From: Planococcus donghaensis MPA1U2
GTDB taxonomy: Bacteria > Bacillota > Bacilli > Bacillales_A > Planococcaceae
Assembly (NCBI RefSeq): GCF_000189395.1
Contig: NZ_AEPB01000058.1
Location: 1 to 39,213 of the forward strand
DNA: 39,213 bases
Direction: 5' to 3'
Made by a program: the position numbers and the translations under genes. Shown one piece after another: positions 32,316 through 39,213 of the stretch; position 1 is the stretch's first letter; every line of letters begins with the position of its first letter. The notes below the pieces were generated by a model. It was not told the origin of the DNA. It worked only from the letters and a program-made list of their open reading frames with translations, and ran no database searches.

Positions 32316-32713
32316 GAAAAGCGGAAGTGGCTATGTAGTCCCGACAGGCTTAAGGCAGAACACGCAGGAAATCCTGATTTCCGTAGTGGGCTGACTTAAG
32401 ACCCCGAGGGACTAGCCACTAGAGCTAGACAACACGAAAAGTGAAAGTGCCTGGTCAGCTCCGACAGGCATAAGACAGACCAGCAGTGTGGCGTTCTTTG
32501 CCACGCAGCTGGGTTGACTTATGACCCGAGGAGCTAGGCACTTGCAACTGGACAATACGAAGAGTGGAAGCTGCCGTGTAGATTCGACGGGCATAAGACG
32601 CTCTAGCAAAGCGGCGTTTTTTCAGCCGCACAGCTAGAGTAGCTTATGACCCGAGAATCTGGCAGCTGGAGCTAGACAATAAGAAAAGTGAAAGCTGCCG
32701 TGTAGATTCCGCT
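32316..32713. repeat. Tandem array of ~120-nt palindromic units (three full, one truncated)
   Basis: Units are 32316-32435, 32436-32558, 32559-32682 and a partial 32683-32713. Each begins GAAAAGYGRAAG or GAAGAGTGGAAG and ends GAGCTAGACAA or AACTGGACAA. Each folds end to end: outer stem (AGTGGCT..AGTCCC with GGGACTAGCCACT in unit 1), an inner CATAAG/CTTATG or CTTAAG/CTTAAG stem and a variable apical stem. Differences between units are compensated on both arms, as expected for a selected RNA or DNA hairpin. No frame is coding. The gene-free stretch 32256-32750 holds nothing else. Confidence 0.85.
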
Positions 32714-32750
32714 GTTTTTTCTTTTTATTCAAACTAATTAAAATTCTACC

Positions 32751-32779
32751 TTGCTTTCTGTCCCCAAATGATTTATGAT
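32751..32779 (+). promoter_or_regulatory. Sigma-A promoter of the SAM riboswitch and metI-metC
   Basis: TTGCTT, 17 bases, TATGAT (32774-32779). Transcription would start near 32786, about 40 bases before the riboswitch. Confidence 0.65.
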
Positions 32780-32822
32780 AAGGAACATCGAAACAGAAAC
32801 ACCCTAAATTTAATAAGATATT

Positions 32823-32978
32823 TCTTATCTAGAGAGACGGAGGGATTTGGCCCTGCGAAGTCTCAGCAACCAGTCCGACGAAGACTACGGTGCTAAATCC
32901 AATAGGCTTTGCCTAAAAGATGAGAAGAATGCGTTTCCTAACAGGGGCTTTCTTCTTAAAAGAAGAAAGCCCCTGTTT
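32823..32978 (+). ncRNA. SAM-I riboswitch (S-box) with terminator, controlling metI-metC
   Basis: The S-box core runs from 32823 to about 32927: TCTAGAGAGACGGAGGGAT at the start, GGCCCTGCGAAG, TCAGCAACC, GGTGCTAAATCC pairing back to GGATTTGGCC, and the closing GATGAGAAG. An intrinsic terminator follows at 32940-32978 (ACAGGGGCTTTCTTCTT with its complement, then TTTTA). When S-adenosylmethionine is bound, transcription should end before metI. The last parts of this RNA overlap a spurious upstream extension of the metI frame. Confidence 0.93.
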
Positions 32979-33000
32979 TATCGTGGAGAGGATGAGCAAA

Positions 33001-34134
33001 ATGACAAAACATAGTTTAGAAACTTTATTGGTTCAATTAGGGAACCGTAGCGATGCCGCGACAGGAGCAGTAAATCCACCTATCTACTTATCCACCGCTT
33101 ATGAACATCAAGGTCTTGGGCAATCGACTGGCTATGATTACACACGGACAAAAAATCCAACACGTTCTGTTTTAGAAGAAGGATTTGCTGAACTTGAAGG
33201 AGCAGATGCCGCATATGCATGCAGCTCTGGAATGGCCGCCATTCAACTAGTTTTGTCTTTATTCCGACCAGGCGATGAACTATTAGTGCCAGAAGATATT
33301 TATGGCGGTACGTATCGCCTATTAGATCATTTCGCAGCCGCTTATAACATCCATCCAATATATGCTGAATTTAAAAACGTAGAAGAAACAGAAAAGAAAA
33401 TAACAATAAACACGCGGGCTCTTTTTATCGAAACGCCTACCAATCCGCTTATGCAGGAAATTGACCTGGTATCTTATGCCGCATTAGCGAAAAAACACAA
33501 ACTCCTATTAATAGTAGATAATACATTTTTAACACCTTTTTTCCAGCAACCTATCCAGCTTGGAGCTGATATCGTAATTCACAGCGCCACTAAATACATC
33601 GGAGGTCATAATGACGTATTGGCTGGACTTGTGGCTGCTAAAGGAGAGAAGATTTGCGATAAATTAGCCACATTCCACAACTCGGTTGGGGCTGTCCTCT
33701 CACCTTTCGACTCTTGGTTATTGGTTCGAGGGTTAAAGACATTACCATTACGTATGAGACAACACGAAGCGAATGCCAAAGCAATTGCAGAATTTTTGTC
33801 TCATCAGCCAGTTGTATCGGACGTATTGTATCCGGGGAAAGGTGGTATGCTATCTTTCCGATTACAGGAAGAAGCTTGGATTGGACCCTTCCTAAAAAAC
33901 ATTAAGCTCATCACGTTTGCTGAAAGCCTCGGCGGTGTTGAGAGTTTCATCACCTATCCTGCCACACAAACTCACGCAGATATTCCTTTTGAAGAACGGA
34001 CAAAGCGCGGCGTATGCAACCGTCTGCTACGATTCTCTGTAGGCGTTGAACTAGCTGAGGATTTAATCGCTGACTTAACACAAGCATTTTCAAAATTGAA
34101 AGAGGAGGTTGTTGAATATGACCGATCGTATTGA
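33001..34134 (+). CDS. metI: Cystathionine gamma-synthase / O-acetylhomoserine sulfhydrylase
   Basis: A Cys/Met metabolism PLP enzyme (377 residues) that joins cysteine to an activated homoserine, giving cystathionine. It follows Bacillus MetI: LVQLGNRSDAATGAVNPPIY, STAYEHQGLG, DYTRTKNPTR, CSSGMAAIQLVLSLF, EDIYGGTYR, ETPTNPLMQE, DNTFLTPF, the PLP lysine in HSATKYIGGHNDVLAG, and SLGGVESFITYPATQTHADI. ATG 33001 is preferred, with GAGAGG eight to nine bases upstream; ATG 32992 is possible. Controlled by the SAM-I riboswitch directly upstream. Its end overlaps the metC start by 17 bases, so the two are coupled. Confidence 0.95.
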   Translation: MTKHSLETLLVQLGNRSDAATGAVNPPIYLSTAYEHQGLGQSTGYDYTRTKNPTRSVLEEGFAELEGADAAYACSSGMAAIQLVLSLFRPGDELLVPEDIYGGTYRLLDHFAAAYNIHPIYAEFKNVEETEKKITINTRALFIETPTNPLMQEIDLVSYAALAKKHKLLLIVDNTFLTPFFQQPIQLGADIVIHSATKYIGGHNDVLAGLVAAKGEKICDKLATFHNSVGAVLSPFDSWLLVRGLKTLPLRMRQHEANAKAIAEFLSHQPVVSDVLYPGKGGMLSFRLQEEAWIGPFLKNIKLITFAESLGGVESFITYPATQTHADIPFEERTKRGVCNRLLRFSVGVELAEDLIADLTQAFSKLKEEVVEYDRSY

Positions 34135-35290
34135 AACCAAGTTTATTCACTCTACTGGAGTTGATCCACTTACTGGGGCCGTTAACGTACCGATCTATTT
34201 GTCTTCTACATTTCATCAGAAAAGCTTAGATTCTTTTGGTCCATTTGATTATAGTCGCTCAGGTAATCCTACGCGTCTTGCACTTGAAGAAACAATCGCA
34301 AAACTTGAAGGCGGTACACGTGGCTTTGCCTTTTCATCAGGAATGGCTGCCATCTCTTCTGCATTTATGCTTTTATCTTCTGGTGATCACGTACTTGTTT
34401 CCGAAGATGTTTACGGGGGTACTTACCGCTTTATCACAGAAGTATTGGATAAATTTAAGATTGAATATACATTTGTAAATATGACCAATTTAGATGAAAT
34501 GGCCAATGCTATTCAACCTAATACAAAAGTTATTTACTTAGAAACGCCTTCAAATCCTGTTATGAACATCACAGATATTGAAATCGCTGCAAAATTAGCA
34601 AAAGCAAATGATTGCTTAACATTTGTCGACAATACTTTTATGACCCCCCTTTATCAAAACCCGTTAGAACTTGGTGCTGATATTGTGCTACACAGTGCCA
34701 CAAAATTTTTGTCTGGTCATAGTGATATTATTGCCGGACTCGCTGTTACGAAGGACGAAGAGCTTGGCAATCGCCTCGCCTTTATCCAAAATACGTTTGG
34801 ATCTGTTTTAGGCGCACAAGATTCCTATTTGCTAATTCAAGGCATTAAAACGTTAGGGGCTCGTTTAGGTCAATCATCCGAATCCGCTCGTGTGATTGCT
34901 GAATACTTGCACAATCATCCGCTAATCGAAGAAGTTTATTACCCAGGATTTTCATTCCACCCCGGCAACCCTATTCACGAACGTCAAGCAAAGAGTGCAG
35001 GAGCTGTCCTCTCTTTCCGCTTAGCTGATAAAAAGTCTGCTCGAACTTTTGTAGAGCATTTAAGAATTCCCGTATTTGCAGTCAGTCTTGGTGCAGTAGA
35101 ATCAATCTTGTCCTATCCAGCCACAATGTCTCATGGCTCTATGCCAAAAGAAGAACGTGAAAAACGAGGAATTACCGATGGCTTATTGCGCTATTCAGTA
35201 GGACTTGAACATTCTGATGATTTAGTTCAGGACTTAAATCAAGCACTTGCTCAAGTGGCACGCCGCAATGGATTAAGCATTGCAAACTAA
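34118..35290 (+). CDS. metC: Cystathionine beta-lyase
   Basis: The second PLP enzyme of transsulfuration, cleaving cystathionine to homocysteine. The 390-residue protein has TKFIHSTGVDPLTGAVNVPI, STFHQKSLDSFGPFDYSRSG, AFSSGMAAISSAFMLL, EDVYGGTYRFITEV, ETPSNPVMNITDI, DNTFMTPLYQNPL, the PLP lysine in HSATKFLSGHSDIIAG, and SLGAVESILSYPATMSHGSM. The start is ATG 34118 (MTDRIETK) with GAGGAGG about nine bases upstream, inside the metI end. Together with metI and the riboswitch it forms the methionine branch, fed by the aspartate pathway genes at 12-15 kb. A terminator follows. Confidence 0.95.
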   Translation: MTDRIETKFIHSTGVDPLTGAVNVPIYLSSTFHQKSLDSFGPFDYSRSGNPTRLALEETIAKLEGGTRGFAFSSGMAAISSAFMLLSSGDHVLVSEDVYGGTYRFITEVLDKFKIEYTFVNMTNLDEMANAIQPNTKVIYLETPSNPVMNITDIEIAAKLAKANDCLTFVDNTFMTPLYQNPLELGADIVLHSATKFLSGHSDIIAGLAVTKDEELGNRLAFIQNTFGSVLGAQDSYLLIQGIKTLGARLGQSSESARVIAEYLHNHPLIEEVYYPGFSFHPGNPIHERQAKSAGAVLSFRLADKKSARTFVEHLRIPVFAVSLGAVESILSYPATMSHGSMPKEEREKRGITDGLLRYSVGLEHSDDLVQDLNQALAQVARRNGLSIAN

Positions 35291-35309
35291 AAAGAAAGTT
35301 AATAAATCG

Positions 35310-35347
35310 AAAAACATCCTTTACCAGACTTGGCAAAGGATGTTTTT
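35310..35347 (+). terminator. Terminator of metI-metC
   Basis: AAAACATCCTTT pairs with AAAGGATGTTTT, with CCA/TGG pairing inside, followed by T6. Confidence 0.85.
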
Positions 35348-35426
35348 TCGTTTTTTAAAAATGAGATTTAATAAAATCATTTTTTAGACACAATTCCAAA
35401 AAAATAAGATAGTTGGCTGTTTCTAA

Positions 35427-35454
35427 TTGACATTCTCAATTAGCTCTTTATAAT
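35427..35454 (+). promoter_or_regulatory. Strong sigma-A promoter of the ferric iron ABC operon
   Basis: TTGACA (35427-35432), 16 bases, TATAAT (35449-35454), both perfect consensus. Transcription should begin near 35461, within the Fur box. Confidence 0.8.
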
Positions 35455-35460
35455 TGAGGT

Positions 35461-35475
35461 TGAGAATGATTTTCA
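35461..35475. promoter_or_regulatory. Fur box of the ferric iron ABC operon
   Basis: TGAGAATGATTTTCA matches the 7-1-7 Fur consensus TGATAATNATTATCA at 13 of 15 positions and overlaps the expected transcription start. Inverted and direct copies of TTCTCAATTA/TAATTGAG surround it (35433-35442, 35482-35491), possibly extra half-sites. Iron-loaded Fur would block initiation. Confidence 0.8.
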
Positions 35476-35514
35476 TTTAACTTCTCAATTACATATATAA
35501 AGGGAGAGACATAC

Positions 35515-36564
35515 ATGAAGAAATCCTTATATCTTATCTTAGCATTGTTACTTCTTGTTTTAGCAGCTTGCGGAAACGACGATGAAGCTGATCAAAACGA
35601 AGAAACCGATGGTAATGAAGTTAACCTATATACAGCAAGACATTATGATGTTGACGATGAACTATATAAAAAATTCGAAGAAGAAACAGGTATTAAAGTT
35701 AACTTGATTAAAGGCGATGCAGACGAATTGCTTGAACGCATTAAGCGTGAAGGCGATGCTACTGAAGCAGACTTATTCCTAACTGCTGATGCTGGCCGTC
35801 TATTCCGTGCAAAAGAAGATGGCTTATTGCAAACTGTAACTAGTGACCTACTAGAGGAGCAAATTCCTGAAAATTACCGCGATACAGATCAAATGTGGTA
35901 TGGCTTAACGAAACGCGCTCGTGTGATTGTTTATAACCAAGACACAGTAACACCTGAAGATTTATCAACTTATGATGCTTTAACAGAAGATCAGTGGAAT
36001 GGCCGCGTATTAATCCGTAGCTCTGAAAATATCTACAACCAATCTTTACTTGCTTCATTTATCGAAATTGATGGTGAAGAACAAGCAAAAGAATGGGCTG
36101 CCGGATTAGTTAAAAACTTTGCACGTGATCCTGAAGGCGGGGATCGTGACCAAGCAAAAGCGATTGCAGCTGGAGTCGGTGATGTTGCGATTATGAACAG
36201 CTACTATTTCGGTCAAATGTTAAATTCTGAAGATGCTGCTGAAGTAGAAGTTGCAGAAAATCTTGGTATTTACTTCCCAAACCAAGAAACAACAGGAACT
36301 CACGTTAACGTTAGTGGTGCAGGTGTCGTAAAATCTGCGACTAACAAAGACAATGCCATCAAATTACTTGAATTCCTATCTGCACCTGAAGCACAAGGAA
36401 CATTTGCAGAAGCTAACTATGAATACCCAGTAAACTCAGCTGTTGAACCTTCTGAGCTATTGAAATCATGGGGCGAATTCAAAGAACAAGATATCCCACT
36501 TTCTTCACTAGGAGACAACAACGCCAAATCGATTTTAATCTTTAATGAGGTAGGTTGGAAATAA
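35515..36564 (+). CDS. Ferric iron ABC transporter substrate-binding lipoprotein (FbpA/FutA type)
   Basis: A 349-residue binding protein with a lipoprotein signal (lipobox LAAC, Cys near residue 19) and an acidic linker. The mature part begins EVNLYTARHYDVDDELYKKF, the FutA/IdiA pattern in which the first Tyr and His help bind Fe3+. NSYYFGQML near residue 229 supplies the twin tyrosines, and GDADELLERIKREGDATEAD is the typical hinge region. AGGGAGAG lies before ATG 35515. The Fur box and the following permease and ATPase genes make iron the likely cargo. A hairpin after the stop codon may raise its level over the permease. Confidence 0.9.
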   Translation: MKKSLYLILALLLLVLAACGNDDEADQNEETDGNEVNLYTARHYDVDDELYKKFEEETGIKVNLIKGDADELLERIKREGDATEADLFLTADAGRLFRAKEDGLLQTVTSDLLEEQIPENYRDTDQMWYGLTKRARVIVYNQDTVTPEDLSTYDALTEDQWNGRVLIRSSENIYNQSLLASFIEIDGEEQAKEWAAGLVKNFARDPEGGDRDQAKAIAAGVGDVAIMNSYYFGQMLNSEDAAEVEVAENLGIYFPNQETTGTHVNVSGAGVVKSATNKDNAIKLLEFLSAPEAQGTFAEANYEYPVNSAVEPSELLKSWGEFKEQDIPLSSLGDNNAKSILIFNEVGWK

Positions 36565-36576
36565 CCAAAAAGCTCT

Positions 36577-36606
36577 TCCCTTGCTGTATTCTATAACGGC
36601 AAGGGA
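36577..36606 (+). terminator. Hairpin between the iron-binding protein and permease genes
   Basis: TCCCTTGC and GCAAGGGA pair around a 14-base loop, followed by TTTC. Without a full T run it is probably a partial stop or an RNA stabiliser within the operon. Confidence 0.55.
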
Positions 36607-36636
36607 TTTCTGACGATTGGAAAGGTGACTAATGCT

Positions 36637-38268
36637 ATGCAACGAAGACTCGCTAACATAAATATTTGGACAGTCGCAGCCATCGCGATTATTGCTGCAC
36701 TGTTTTTGCCGAACATGACAATTGTGACAGGGTTATTCACACCTTCTAACGAAAATTGGGAGCATATGAAAGAATTCGTCCTCTGGTCGTTTGTCAAAAA
36801 CTCCTTGATCCTCGTTGTTGCCACAGCAGGTTCAACGATTTTCATCGGTCTAAGTTTAGCTTGGCTGATTGCCCAGTACCAGTTCCCTTTCCGAAAGTTT
36901 TTAAAATGGGCATTGATTTTGCCTCTTTCTATTCCTCCTTTTATTGGAGCATACACTTATCATGGAATCTTCAATTATACCGGGGTAATCCAGTCGACAC
37001 TTCGTGGACAGTTTAATATGGAACTCAACCCTGTATATTTTGACATCATGAATTTACCGGGCGCTATTTTTATCTATACGGTTTTCTTATATCCTTACGT
37101 TTACACCATTACACAAGTTTTTCTTTCTCAACAATCCGCGTCGCTTATTGAAAGTACGCGACTTCTAGGAAAAGGTCCTTGGCGAACATTTTTCCAAGTA
37201 GTTGTCCCAATTTCACGAATTTCGATTATTGCTGGCGCCAGTTTAGTTATCCTAGAAGTGTTAAATGATTACGGCGTTGTGAAATATTACGGCATCCAGA
37301 CGTTTACGACAGCAATTTTCCAAAGCTGGTTTGGTTTAGGGGATATTGAAACTTCGATTAAACTCGCTGCCTCTTTAATGGGCTTTGTTATTATCATTTT
37401 ACTGATTGAGAAAATTCTGCGCGGGAGACGTCAATACAGCTATTCTTCCACTAAAGTACGTCCGTTGCCGCTCATTCGGTTAACCGGGTGGAAAGCATTT
37501 GCAGCAGCCGGCTATGGTTTTACAATATTAGCACTAGGTTTTTTCATTCCAGTTATTCAATTAATCGACTGGACAATCTTAACTTTTGGTACTATTCCGT
37601 TAGATGAATTTATGTCTTATATAAAAAATTCGGTATTTGTGGCAGGTATTAGTGCCGCTACCATTATTGTTTTCTCATTAATTGTTGGTAATTTTGCCCG
37701 TCTAGTACACGGGAGGCTGGCTAAATTGTTGCCAAAATTGACTGTTCTCGGTTACTCTATTCCTGGAGCTGTTATTGCAGTGGCCGTTGTAACTGCCTTT
37801 GTGGCATTAGACAATTTTTTAGCACCGCTTTATCAATTAGTGGGCACAAAATCGACACTCGTACTCAGTGTTAGTCTTATCTTACTTGTTACTGCTTATA
37901 TCATTCGATTTTTCGCCATTGGCTATAGCTCGATAGAGACCGGTTACGATAAAATCGGTACGGACTTCCAAGATGCTTCTCGCCTTTTAGGAGCAGGACT
38001 AACAAGAACATTCTTTAAAGTAGATATGCCGATGATGAAAGGCGCGATCATTAGTGGATTTATTCTAGTCTTTATCGATGTATTAAAAGAAATTCCATTA
38101 ACTTTAATTTTAAGACCATTTAATTTTGATACACTTTCTACGAAAGCTTTCCAATATGCCAGCGACGAAAAAATTATGGAGGCTTCTCAAGCTTCGTTAT
38201 TGATTGTTGGTATTAGTGCTTTAGCAATTGTGGTCTTCTACAAGTTTTTGGAAAAGGAGTTGGATTAA
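36637..38268 (+). CDS. Ferric iron ABC transporter permease (FbpB type, two fused permease domains)
   Basis: A 543-residue membrane protein with about twelve membrane segments and two BPD_transp_1 domains, the fused FbpB layout of iron ABC importers. Each half has an EAA-type cytoplasmic loop: STRLLGKGPWRTFFQVVVP in the first and DASRLLGAGLTRTFFKVDMP in the second. ILPLSIPPFIGAYTY and FIDVLKEIPLTLILRPFNFD are other typical stretches. ATG 36637 lies about eleven bases after AAAGG; GTG at 36625 touches that site and is less likely. It is followed one base later by the ATPase gene and belongs to the Fur-controlled operon. Confidence 0.92.
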   Translation: MQRRLANINIWTVAAIAIIAALFLPNMTIVTGLFTPSNENWEHMKEFVLWSFVKNSLILVVATAGSTIFIGLSLAWLIAQYQFPFRKFLKWALILPLSIPPFIGAYTYHGIFNYTGVIQSTLRGQFNMELNPVYFDIMNLPGAIFIYTVFLYPYVYTITQVFLSQQSASLIESTRLLGKGPWRTFFQVVVPISRISIIAGASLVILEVLNDYGVVKYYGIQTFTTAIFQSWFGLGDIETSIKLAASLMGFVIIILLIEKILRGRRQYSYSSTKVRPLPLIRLTGWKAFAAAGYGFTILALGFFIPVIQLIDWTILTFGTIPLDEFMSYIKNSVFVAGISAATIIVFSLIVGNFARLVHGRLAKLLPKLTVLGYSIPGAVIAVAVVTAFVALDNFLAPLYQLVGTKSTLVLSVSLILLVTAYIIRFFAIGYSSIETGYDKIGTDFQDASRLLGAGLTRTFFKVDMPMMKGAIISGFILVFIDVLKEIPLTLILRPFNFDTLSTKAFQYASDEKIMEASQASLLIVGISALAIVVFYKFLEKELD

Positions 38269-38269
38269 T

Positions 38270-39016
38270 ATGTTCGTAACCATTGAAAATCTTTGTTTTT
38301 CTTATCCAAATACAAAAGCTGTTGCACTTGATAATTTCTCCTTGCAAATTGAAAAAGGTGAAGTTATCTCCATTCTTGGCCGAAGCGGAAGCGGAAAAAG
38401 TACAGTTCTCCGTCTTCTTGCCGGACTTGAAAATCCTTCAGTTGGTAAAGTAACGATTCAAGATCAAGTTCTCTGTGACAATAAAACATTTATACAGCCC
38501 GAAAAGCGTGGCATTGGCATGGTTTTTCAAGATTATGCACTTTTCCCTCATATGACGGTTGCTGATAATATCTTATTTGGATTGTTTCGCATGAAAAAGT
38601 CTGCCAAGCAGAAACGTCTCCACGAAGTGTTGGAGCTTGTTGAATTAGAAGGCTATGAAAATCGTTACCCTCACCAATTGAGCGGTGGACAGCAACAGCG
38701 TGTAGCGATTGCTAGAGCACTTGCGCCAAACCCTCATCTTCTCCTGCTAGATGAACCATTCAGTAATTTGGATGCAGAACTGCAGGAAAAAATCCGAAAA
38801 GAATTGCGTGATATTCTTAAAAAAGCCAATATCACATCTATTTTTGTTACACACGATGAAAAAGATGCTCACATTTTGGCTGATCGCATTGTCAAAATTA
38901 AAAATGGGCAAACTGATTTTATCGGTCGTCCATGTGACCTACTCGATGTTTACCGTCAAGAAGGCCACAGTGAGCCCTTCCCTGCTGTAGAAGAAAAAGA
39001 ATTAGTTCATAGCTGA
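38270..39016 (+). CDS. Ferric iron ABC transporter ATP-binding protein (FbpC type)
   Basis: A 248-residue ATPase driving the iron importer. Walker A is LGRSGSGKST, the Q-loop MVFQDYALFPHMTVADN, the signature LSGGQQQR, Walker B LLLLDEPFSNLDAEL and the H-loop FVTHDEKDA. It lacks the long C-terminal regulatory domain of FbpC and maltose-type ATPases, ending soon after IVKIKNGQTDFIGRPCDLLD. ATG 38270 follows AAGGAG eight bases upstream; the longer frame from 38228 lies inside the permease gene. Last gene of the operon, with a strong terminator. Confidence 0.93.
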   Translation: MFVTIENLCFSYPNTKAVALDNFSLQIEKGEVISILGRSGSGKSTVLRLLAGLENPSVGKVTIQDQVLCDNKTFIQPEKRGIGMVFQDYALFPHMTVADNILFGLFRMKKSAKQKRLHEVLELVELEGYENRYPHQLSGGQQQRVAIARALAPNPHLLLLDEPFSNLDAELQEKIRKELRDILKKANITSIFVTHDEKDAHILADRIVKIKNGQTDFIGRPCDLLDVYRQEGHSEPFPAVEEKELVHS

Positions 39017-39062
39017 AAAAAACCAACACGCCTTCTTAAGAGAACGCTGTGTTGGTTTTTTT
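39015..39062 (+). terminator. Terminator of the iron ABC operon
   Basis: AAAAAAACCAACAC pairs with GTGTTGGTTTTTTT with inner complementary parts, directly after the ATPase stop codon. Confidence 0.9.
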
Positions 39063-39082
39063 GCCTAAAGTAAGTCATAAAA

Positions 39083-39106
39083 AAACCATCCGTCTTCGGA
39101 TGGTTT
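39083..39106. terminator. Second terminator-like hairpin, abutting a repeat element
   Basis: AAACCATCCG and CGGATGGTTT pair around TCTT, with an A run upstream. It suits a reverse-strand gene lying outside the window. The sequence runs directly into CAGACTGTAGATAAAG at 39107. Confidence 0.7.
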
Positions 39107-39213
39107 CAGACTGTAGATAAAGTCGTATTAAACTGAATAGTGATGCATACTCTTCAACCGGGCTGGCCACTTCGCTTTCCGTGGGCTCAGCTTCAGCCTC
39201 CTCGTCACTGACG
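39107..39213 (+). repeat. Left part of a second repeat element (cut by the window end)
   Basis: CAGACTGTAGATAAAGTC repeats the left end of the element at 24409 with one change (C to T). From about 39157 the palindromic repeat core (GGCCACTTCGCTTTCC, GGGCTCAGCTTCAGCCTCCT, CGTCACT) matches 24465-24511. The middle part differs. The element continues beyond the window. Confidence 0.75.

Noticed and set aside
32412-32609. 65-codon frame in the tandem repeat array
   Set aside because: Its translation is internally repetitive because the DNA repeats, and the unit-to-unit changes preserve pairing, not coding.
32316-32713. Possible CRISPR array
   Set aside because: Units are ~120 nt and repeat over their whole length with palindromic folds; there are no short identical repeats with unique spacers and no cas genes.
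32920-33000. N-terminal extension of metI
   Set aside because: The in-frame extension lies in the SAM riboswitch and its terminator, so it is not translated protein sequence.

Overview
The window reads as chromosomal DNA from a low-GC Gram-positive bacterium of the Bacillales, most likely Planococcaceae (Planococcus or a close relative). The taxonomic call is inference. It rests on strong GGAGG ribosome sites, frequent TTG/GTG starts, lipoprotein solute-binding proteins, Bacillus-type ThrD (YclM), PatA, ArtPQR and MetI-MetC proteins, a SAM-I riboswitch, Fur-, ArgR- and CodY-like sites and sigma-B-like promoters. No tRNA, rRNA, CRISPR array, phage gene or intact transposase was found. The DNA is mostly housekeeping and catabolic metabolism, with two repeat-rich spacers.

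Layout. 1-4.3 kb: a C26 glutamine-amidotransferase-type hydrolase, then a reverse-strand cluster with an orphan Wzz/YveK-like chain-length protein, a FemAB/GNAT-type transferase split by a frameshift at poly-A runs, an unknown protein and an alkyltransferase-like DNA repair protein, then a winged-helix protein. 4.5-8.3 kb: an operon of an unclassified multi-pass transporter and two M20 amidohydrolases, probably for uptake and hydrolysis of N-acyl or N-carbamoyl amino acids. 8.6-10.1 kb: succinate-semialdehyde-type aldehyde dehydrogenase. 10.1-14.9 kb: hom-thrC-thrB, with the aspartokinase thrD diverging from overlapping promoters.

14.9-24.4 kb is the most coherent catabolic block. It has a GntR/FCD regulator, a DctPQM TRAP transporter, a PatA-type aminotransferase and a cupin on one strand. 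On the other strand are a GlcD-type FAD oxidase and malate synthase, with a LytTR regulator diverging from the latter. Together they look like a route for importing and oxidising a 2-hydroxy acid: glycolate to glyoxylate, then malate. Palindromes with matching CTGTAT/ATACAG halves lie before the GntR gene and before malate synthase.

24.4-24.95 kb is a gene-free MITE-like composite of palindromic repeats, flanked by two near-identical copies of a terminator hairpin. 24.95-32.3 kb: a lipoprotein, a small acidic protein with a sigma-B-like promoter, a HAD phosphatase, pyroglutamyl peptidase, an arginine-type ABC importer (artPQR) behind CodY-like and tandem ARG-box-like sites, a membrane-anchored unknown protein, a 56-residue unknown protein and a luciferase-like oxidoreductase. 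32.3-32.7 kb holds three and a quarter tandem copies of a ~120-nt palindromic unit whose stems show compensatory changes. A SAM-I riboswitch then controls metI-metC, and a Fur-box-controlled ferric iron ABC importer follows. The window ends inside another copy of the palindromic repeat seen at 24.4 kb, again starting directly after a terminator-like hairpin.
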